Assembly: GCF_008831285.2 (NCBI RefSeq)
Contig: NC_045147.1
Coordinates: 7,098,334 to 7,162,333, forward strand
Direction: 5' to 3'
Length of the DNA stretch: 64,000 nucleotides
Source of the DNA: Nymphaea colorata
Taxonomy: Eukaryota; Streptophyta; Magnoliopsida; Nymphaeales; Nymphaeaceae
This document shows positions 58,261 through 64,000 of this stretch, in pieces. The translations under genes and the position numbers were made by a program. How positions within the stretch are numbered: position 1 is the first letter of the stretch; each line of letters starts with the position of its first letter. The notes beneath the pieces were generated by a model, which was not told the DNA's origin, did no database searches, and saw only the letters and a program-made list of their open reading frames with translations.

Positions 58261-60300
58261 TGTAAAGAGTATCTTCATGGTAATATCCCCATTTTGAAAT
58301 ACCTTTTTCTGAAAAAATAATTGACTGGTCCTTAGAGACTTGAATCATGTCTTCCTCAATCATATGTTCTTCCAAGGGGATGACATTATCCAAGCAGCAT
58401 GGATTCTCGTTCGAGGAGTCATTTGATGACTCATCATCATCGCCTCGTAAGCGAAAAGTCTTTTGAATTATAGCAGATTTTTTGGATGAACTTTCTGCCT
58501 TGCTATTTGTCATGCAGTAAAATCTAGAGGTTCCTTACCTCGATTTGTCATCATGACTTGGTTTAAATTACTTCCATCACAAAGTTTGATATGTCCCTGC
58601 GGATGATACAAGAGTGGAGTGCCCATGGTGATCGTAGCTATTGTCGTCTTCCCATGATCAAGAAATTGATTCGTTAATATCTCAGGGATGCTATGATCAT
58701 CAACCTTAAGATCTTTGTGTTGAAATCTTGGAATATGTTTTTGAGGACAAAACAACCCTCAGGGTCATGACAGGGGGCACGATGAAACTTACTAGTTTTT
58801 CTTTATTTCCTCCCATTATTTTCGAAGGCTCTGACATTTTCGGCAAGATGACAGTTCCTTTGGCAAGGAGGTACTCTAGGATCTTTTCATGAGATTGACT
58901 GAGAGGGGTGAACTTCCAGTCATATCTTCAGCCTGGGTGTTTGTTCCTCCCTTCCTCATTTCCTTTGGACAATTGTGTTCTTTTTTGTGGGTTGCTTCTT
59001 TGTCATGCTTATAACTGCTGTCGTAGTCCTTTCAAGTATCAGCATTTGCTATGAAATGTGTGGGCAACTGTGTCTTTCCTCCTTTCTTACACTCTTCTTT
59101 GCACTTGAGAGAAATGATTCCATCAAAATTGTCTTCCCCAATTCCTTACTCTATTGAATCTATTTGTTCAATCAACTCGGTGAAGGTCTTCATTGGAGCA
59201 TCGCGGATGAGACTTTTAAATGTTTGGGCGAGACTTTTCCTAATAACTAATAGTGTGTGTGTTTCAAAAATGGGCTCCTTCATGTTGTTGTGTTGGATTT
59301 TCCATTTTTGGATAAATTCTCGAGCCTTTTCTCCTTGTTTCTGATAGAGACTACAAAGGGTGCTGAGGGTTGGAGCCATGGGAACGTTTTGCTCAAATCT
59401 TTCCATGAACATGTCAACCAATCTGTTAAATTCCTTCAATTCAACTGGGTTAACATTTTCTTTGTACCACTACACTACAATGCATTCAAGACTTCTTCAA
59501 AAGTAGCGAAACATAGCTCTTTTATTTGCCCAAATCTTGTAGCAATCATTGATGAATTTTGAAAGATGAACGTGTGGGCAGGTGGTTCCATCATATTTGA
59601 CAAACTCCTTGGGCAAGGCCTTTACCTATTTGTCTTCTTTAATGCCCAGGTGATAATCCTCGCATAAGTATGAGTGTTTTTCTTTTCCCTTAAGTTCGAG
59701 GTTGCTCTTTCGTTTCTCCATTTCATAAAACTTGCGATATTAGTTGGACTTTCGTCATCACTTAATTTGACTAATTCTGGAGTTGTCTATTTCTTCTTGC
59801 CCTTGATCTCCTTTACTTTCTCTTTAGAAGTATCGTTGTTTGAGGTACTGCTTGGGGTATACTTCTTTGTTTTTTTGCCTTTCTTGGCAGGCTTTCTCTT
59901 TCTTTTTGGCTTCTCCTCTAAACTTTCGCTTGTAATAGGACAAGGTGAATTGTTTTCCTCTACGATTTCTTTTCATTTCTTGCTTTTCTTCGTTGTCTTT
60001 TTCTTCTTAAAGCAATTCAGGTTTTTCCTCCTTACTAGTTGTTGAGTTTGAATCTAGATGGTCTTCATCCTAATCCATAGAGAAATGTTTGTTATTTTTC
60101 TTGTTTCTTTTTTGTTTGGTTGGCTTTTCAGTTGCTAGTTTTGGAGTAACCATCAGGGCCTTTTGTTCTTTTTATTTCTTCATGAATCACTCCATAAACA
60201 ACTATAATATATGATAGCCTTCTAGCTTAATTTCTGGGAAGCCAAGTGCTTCTGGCATCGGATCAAAAAATGAAGTCTTGTCCAAGGAGCCTGCTTAGCT
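58261..60300 (-). pseudogene. Gypsy-2 gag remnant
   Basis: The frame 59146-59439 has a retrotransposon gag domain: FNRLVDMFMERFEQNVPMAP, LCSLYQKQGEKAREFIQKW, ending in LIEQIDSIE. Frames 58510-58755 and 58220-58513 continue towards the protease. The region 59650-60100 is rich in lysine and glutamate codons on the minus strand. Gag forms the particle that packages element RNA. I see no clear CCHC zinc knuckle. Confidence 0.75.
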
Positions 60301-60640
60301 TGTGCTCTTGTTTCAACCATCCTATTGGCTTTCTAGTATTCATCCTATGAGATAGAAAAATGAAGAGTCATTAGAAGGAAATGATGTCAAAATGAATGTT
60401 CATATTACATTAAGAGTTTTAAAGGTTATATCCAAAGAAAACTCTAACAACGATGACAACGACTGAAGACGAAATAAGGAATACAAAGTTGACAACATAA
60501 GCTTTTTAAGAAATGATGGATGGTGGTTGGTTGGCATTCCACACTCTGCATATTCTTTCTTTACCACTGGGCATGTAAACCAAATGTATGATATTTGCAT
60601 CTTCTATTCTTGTTGAGCTACTGCGAATAATGCCACCCAT
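60301..60640 (-). other. Spacer between PMD-like frame and gag, Gypsy-2
   Basis: No recognised motif; a short frame at 60400-60600 is probably chance. Confidence 0.4.
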
Positions 60641-61500
60641 TGAGGAGAGCTGAGGTCAAATTCAGGAATAGCTCCACTTGGTGCATAGACATAAACCATC
60701 TTCTGCTTCTAAAAGAATTGTCTCATGCATCTATCAGCACAATAATCAACTATGAAATAAGGGCCCAAGAGTGTGGTACAACCATAGTAATGATGAGTGT
60801 ACCTAGGTGGATTTTGGCGAGGATCATAATAATCCCAAATGATCTGTTCTCCATCTAATTGCTCGATCAAACGGTAGTATTGTTCTAAGACTGTTAATGC
60901 TCCATCAGTGTTTCTGAATATACTGGCTTGGGCTCCTACGTGCTTGAGGAACCACAATTGTAGAGCACATGTGCATCCTTCTATAAAATCAGTGTCTCTA
61001 ATGGTGAAGCGGGTGAGTCCTTGGTAAAGAAAAGCCAATGCTATCATTGCCACCGATAAGTGTCGGGTCTCGCTATGTCCCCATATTCAAAAAGGTTGAG
61101 CAATACGAACAACTAGAAGGTCAGTTCCATTGGTGAAAATGGTCATTCCTACTATGCAAAGCATCATACAATGTTTAACTCTTTCTATGACTTTTTAAGA
61201 TAAGGTGAAAGGCTCATAGGCTCCAAACCCTTCGTATAGATTTTTCAAGTTGATGCTTTAACTCTCATGGTTTTCTACTAGGGGCCAAGTTTTTCGTCCG
61301 GCAAAGTGAGCTATAAGATCATTTGCATTAATCTTAGTTGGGTTCATGAGGAATGTTTCTTCAATGGGTCATGGATCATAAATCGGGATAGGGAGGTCTA
61401 GTATTTCAGCAAATATATCTAACAATATTGTCATTTCTCGCCATAGAAACCAAAAAGAGGAGGTCCTTGAGTTCGATGGTTCGACAATTACATGCACTAA
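60640..61500 (-). pseudogene. Gypsy-2 PMD-like extra frame upstream of gag
   Basis: Reading leftwards from about 61420: EILDLPIPIYDP, INANDLIAHFAGRKTWPLVE, NLYEGFGAYEPFT, RVKHCMMLCIVGMTIFTNGT, a stop, then the open frame 61053-60709 with ALAFLYQGLTRFTIRDTDF, IEGCTCALQLWFLKHVG, QIIWDYYDP and LLGPYFIVDYCADRCMRQFF. The spacing of A-LYR-L, GC-LLLQLW, W-PY and a final R-MRQF-type motif matches what I know of the plant mobile domain. The domain is reported from Gypsy and MULE elements and from host proteins acting in silencing. Three or more stops interrupt it. A homologue lies in Gypsy-1 (22950-23857). Alternative: a related domain of unknown function. Confidence 0.65.
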
Positions 61501-62510
61501 ATTCTCAAACACTGATTACATTCCTCTGGCTGCCACTGTCTCTAACCCACATTCTTCAAAGTAAGAAAGAAACATCTGAGAGAAGGTGGGATGTCAAGAT
61601 CGATGCCATTGGAGAGCCAAAGGTTTAGACTCAATGGAAATATAAGTAGATTGTTAGGGTCCTTCCCCGAAGAGGATGTGATCATAAGGAAAGGTGACAC
61701 CACGTTGGAAAGAATACATTTTGAGTGAAGACTTTGAAGAATATAGATTAAATTAGTGAAAAAGATTAACAAGGTTGATAAAGACGATATGAGGTAGACG
61801 TATATAATGAGGTTGTAAATCATCACATAATGTTTCATGCACATCCAACATTTTCTATGCTTCTATCATGTGAAATAATTTGGAAAAAAAGGGGTATAAG
61901 GACCTATTGAGATAATTTCACATGACGATAATCCAATGTCAAGTTATGCTTATATACTTTAGTCAAATGGCTTAGTATTAACATAGATTTTTCCTTAGCC
62001 AACTAAGGGTTTATCAACTTCTTCTTAGACACTCGTTGATATACCACAAGTTATCACGCATGGTACTAATGAAGGGCTTTTCCTGCCTAAGGTGTGGTCC
62101 AGTTGTAAGGTCCAGCCTTGTACTACCGCCTAAAACCAAGCCCGGCAACATCATGACCAGAACAAATAGGTATGGGAAGTTTTTGAAATATGAGCGAATA
62201 TGCAAAAATCAGTTATCTCTAATGCAATGTTTATTAAGATGGTGATTAAAATAAGTAAAAGAGTAAGTATTGTTTTCAATCAAGTCATGAATTGAGGAGT
62301 GTTGTATTTGATCTTAGATCAGGGTGAACATTACCGATCTCTCTCAATTAGTCTTGTATGCAAGAAAACAAATAATTTAATCAAGCAATGTAATAAAATA
62401 TTGATGGGGTCGAGGCCAAAAAAGGGGACATGCATTATCATAAACGATATGGAAGATGTTTAAGTTAGTGGAAATGCATCAAAAATAGTCATAGCCATAC
62501 GATTTCGGGT
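61501..62510 (-). other. Gypsy-2 leader
   Basis: Between PMD-like frame and primer site. 62170-62270 matches the Gypsy-1 leader at 25850-25950. Short frames on both strands have no known motif. Confidence 0.55.
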
Positions 62511-62526
62511 CCCATCACGGCCACCA
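62511..62526 (-). promoter_or_regulatory. Putative primer-binding site of Gypsy-2
   Basis: TGGTGGCCGTGATGGG on the minus strand, two bases after the LTR; the next bases are ACCCGAA. Identical over 16 bases to the Gypsy-1 site although the leaders around both have diverged, which supports a functional role. Confidence 0.6.
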
Positions 62527-62528
62527 TC

Positions 62529-64000
62529 TGTTTGCATCACCAAAAATATTTTGGTTTTTTGGAGTTCTCTAGAAAAGGGAGGTTTTATTTTGAAATGAGA
62601 AAGAAAGGTACTCCCCCGTAGGTACGAGAATTGACAGTTCTCGGTGCCTTTACTGGGGGTAACCAATCCAAGGGCAATGTTTAGTCATGATGCATTTCGT
62701 TTTGTCTTAAACATCTTTTTATTCTAAATACGGTGTGACGTTTCAAAAAAAAATGTGGAACATTTAATGTTTTAAATTTTTGAGAAAGTTTTGAAAAATC
62801 ATTTGAGAGTGTAAAACATTTTGATTTAGGAAATTTTGAATTGAGAAATCTTTACAAATATCATTTATAAACCTTTGAAGATCACTTTTTTAAGTCAATT
62901 TAATGTTCTCTTAAAACATTAAGTAGGTTTGAGATTTTGCTCTAATTCGGTTACTACCTAGCTACAACTTCATCTCATCTTGCTTTAATTCTTTTAGAGA
63001 GGTGCTTGTGATTATTCGTGAACTTAAGTGAATGTGGATGTATGAATGCATTGACCCTACATGATTACAAACAAATCATCCATTCTATCATAATATTCAT
63101 CTAAAAGCATTCCTACCACCACATATATCTAAGTTTCTCATTTTTATTTATAAGATTGTCACAAATATTTTTATGAAAAGAGAAAAAATTTTGAAAATGG
63201 AATAGGTTTGTAGACCATCAAGCATTATTCCAATATCGGGTCCTTACTTGAGTTTTGATCTTGGTGAAGCCAGCAAATAAAAAGTTAAAACCTTTGGGAT
63301 GAAAATATTCAAAATAATGGAAAAGAGAAAAACACTTTATTCCGAGATGAATAGGGGGAGAGAGAGAGAGAGAGAGAAAGGGATTTTGAAAATCACAAAA
63401 TAAAAGGTTTTTTAGAAAAAGAGATATACATATTTATATATGTACTTACATGTGTGTGTGTGTGTGTGTGTGTGTATACGCATATGTATATGAAAGCTCC
63501 TGAGAAAAAAGTATTAACTCGAGTGGAAAGGGAGAAGAAGGTTTTAGAGAGAGAGAGAGAGAGAGATTTGAAAAAAGAGATAGAGGAATATACATACATA
63601 TATATTATATATTTGTAAAATATGACATTTAACTTGAAGAGAAAAACAAAAGATTCTAGAGAGGGAAAATGGAACACACGTATATATTCATTCTTATGTA
63701 TTTATAAATTCGTAAGAAGAAAAAGTTGAATCATAGAGAAAAAGACAAAGAGAGATAGTTGTGTGCACGTACACATATATAACGTGTATATACGTATATG
63801 TCTTCATGAGAGTTGAAATCAAGAATATCCAACTTGTGTTGTTTTTGTAGGTCGGAGAGAAACTTGGGCTCAAGCAAGAACCTGGGCTAAGTCTCCAATG
63901 CCACATTAAAGTGGGTCTTGCCTTAAAAAAAAATTGAAAAACATTGTTTCAAATATTTTTATACTGAGCATAAAACTATTTTTATTACAAGAAAATATAT
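62529..64000 (-). repeat. Gypsy-2 right LTR (5' LTR), first 1.47 kb
   Basis: Starts TGTTTGCATC and aligns with 50523-52030. U5 block at 62631-62665; (GA)n near 63360-63377 and 63547-63567; (GT)n at 63449-63475. The TATA box and U3 lie beyond the window. Confidence 0.85.

Larger units (their letters stand above)
50523..64000 (-). mobile_element. Gypsy-2: Tat-like Ty3/Gypsy element, right LTR incomplete
   Basis: The left LTR (50523-53717) starts TGTTTGCACC and ends GATAACA; the right LTR starts at 62529 and leaves the window. Interior, read leftwards: primer site 62511, leader, PMD-like frame, gag, protease, RT, second RNase H, integrase, repeat spacer, polypurine tract. Its 8.8-kb interior has the same order as Gypsy-1 but the two are well diverged. 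It sits in the right LTR of Gypsy-3; the 5 bases before it are GTGGG. The compared LTR starts differ at many positions, so the insertion is old. All coding domains are broken. Confidence 0.88.

Noticed and set aside
59674-60045. Plus-strand frame of 123 codons, phenylalanine- and leucine-rich, membrane-like
   Set aside because: It is the complement of the lysine/glutamate-rich gag part of Gypsy-2; AAG/GAA-rich coding DNA gives such hydrophobic antisense frames.

Overview
The window is nuclear DNA of a flowering plant and consists almost entirely of transposable elements. Evidence for a plant: Ty3/Gypsy elements with the extra RNase H typical of the plant Tat lineage, a Ty1/Copia element primed by initiator tRNA-Met, two hAT-like elements with 8-bp target duplications, and a fragment of the plastid gene atpI. 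The background is AT-rich with long (TA)n and (GA)n tracts. I found no intact host gene and no tRNA or rRNA gene; the species cannot be told from the sequence.

Layout. 1-3081: AT-rich flank with one exon-like remnant. 3082-30570: Gypsy-1, a complete but decayed minus-strand Tat-like element with 4.1-4.4 kb LTRs. It carries two later insertions: Copia-1 (16272-21451, complete, 165-bp LTRs differing at one base) and hAT-1 (23858-24949). 30571-35296: AT-rich spacer with microsatellites, ending in a G-rich LINE-like or gene-like remnant. 35297-50522: Gypsy-3, minus strand, with its left LTR at 35297-40374 and its right LTR starting near 46989. Its interior is strongly rearranged and holds a truncated integrase, an inverted piece of a Gypsy-1-type element, coding-like fragments and the plastid insertion. 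Its right LTR carries hAT-2 (48813-50004) and is then cut by Gypsy-2 (50523 to beyond the window end), a third minus-strand Tat-like element whose right LTR runs off the end.

How the parts work together. Read on the minus strand, each Gypsy has a 5' LTR with a TATA box, a primer-binding site, a leader, gag, protease, reverse transcriptase/RNase H, a second RNase H, integrase, a repeat-rich spacer, a polypurine tract and a 3' LTR. Gypsy-1 and Gypsy-2 also carry an extra reading frame between leader and gag that resembles the plant mobile domain (PMD). All coding parts are broken by stops, frameshifts or lost catalytic residues. Inferred order of events: the three Gypsy elements are old (their LTR pairs have diverged clearly), Gypsy-2 landed in Gypsy-3, the hAT elements came later, and Copia-1 is the youngest.

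Points most worth a second look: the PMD-like frame in two diverged elements, the mosaic interior of Gypsy-3, a tandem triplication of the second RNase H region in Gypsy-1, an inverted junction that was later duplicated, and a short block conserved in seven otherwise divergent LTR copies.
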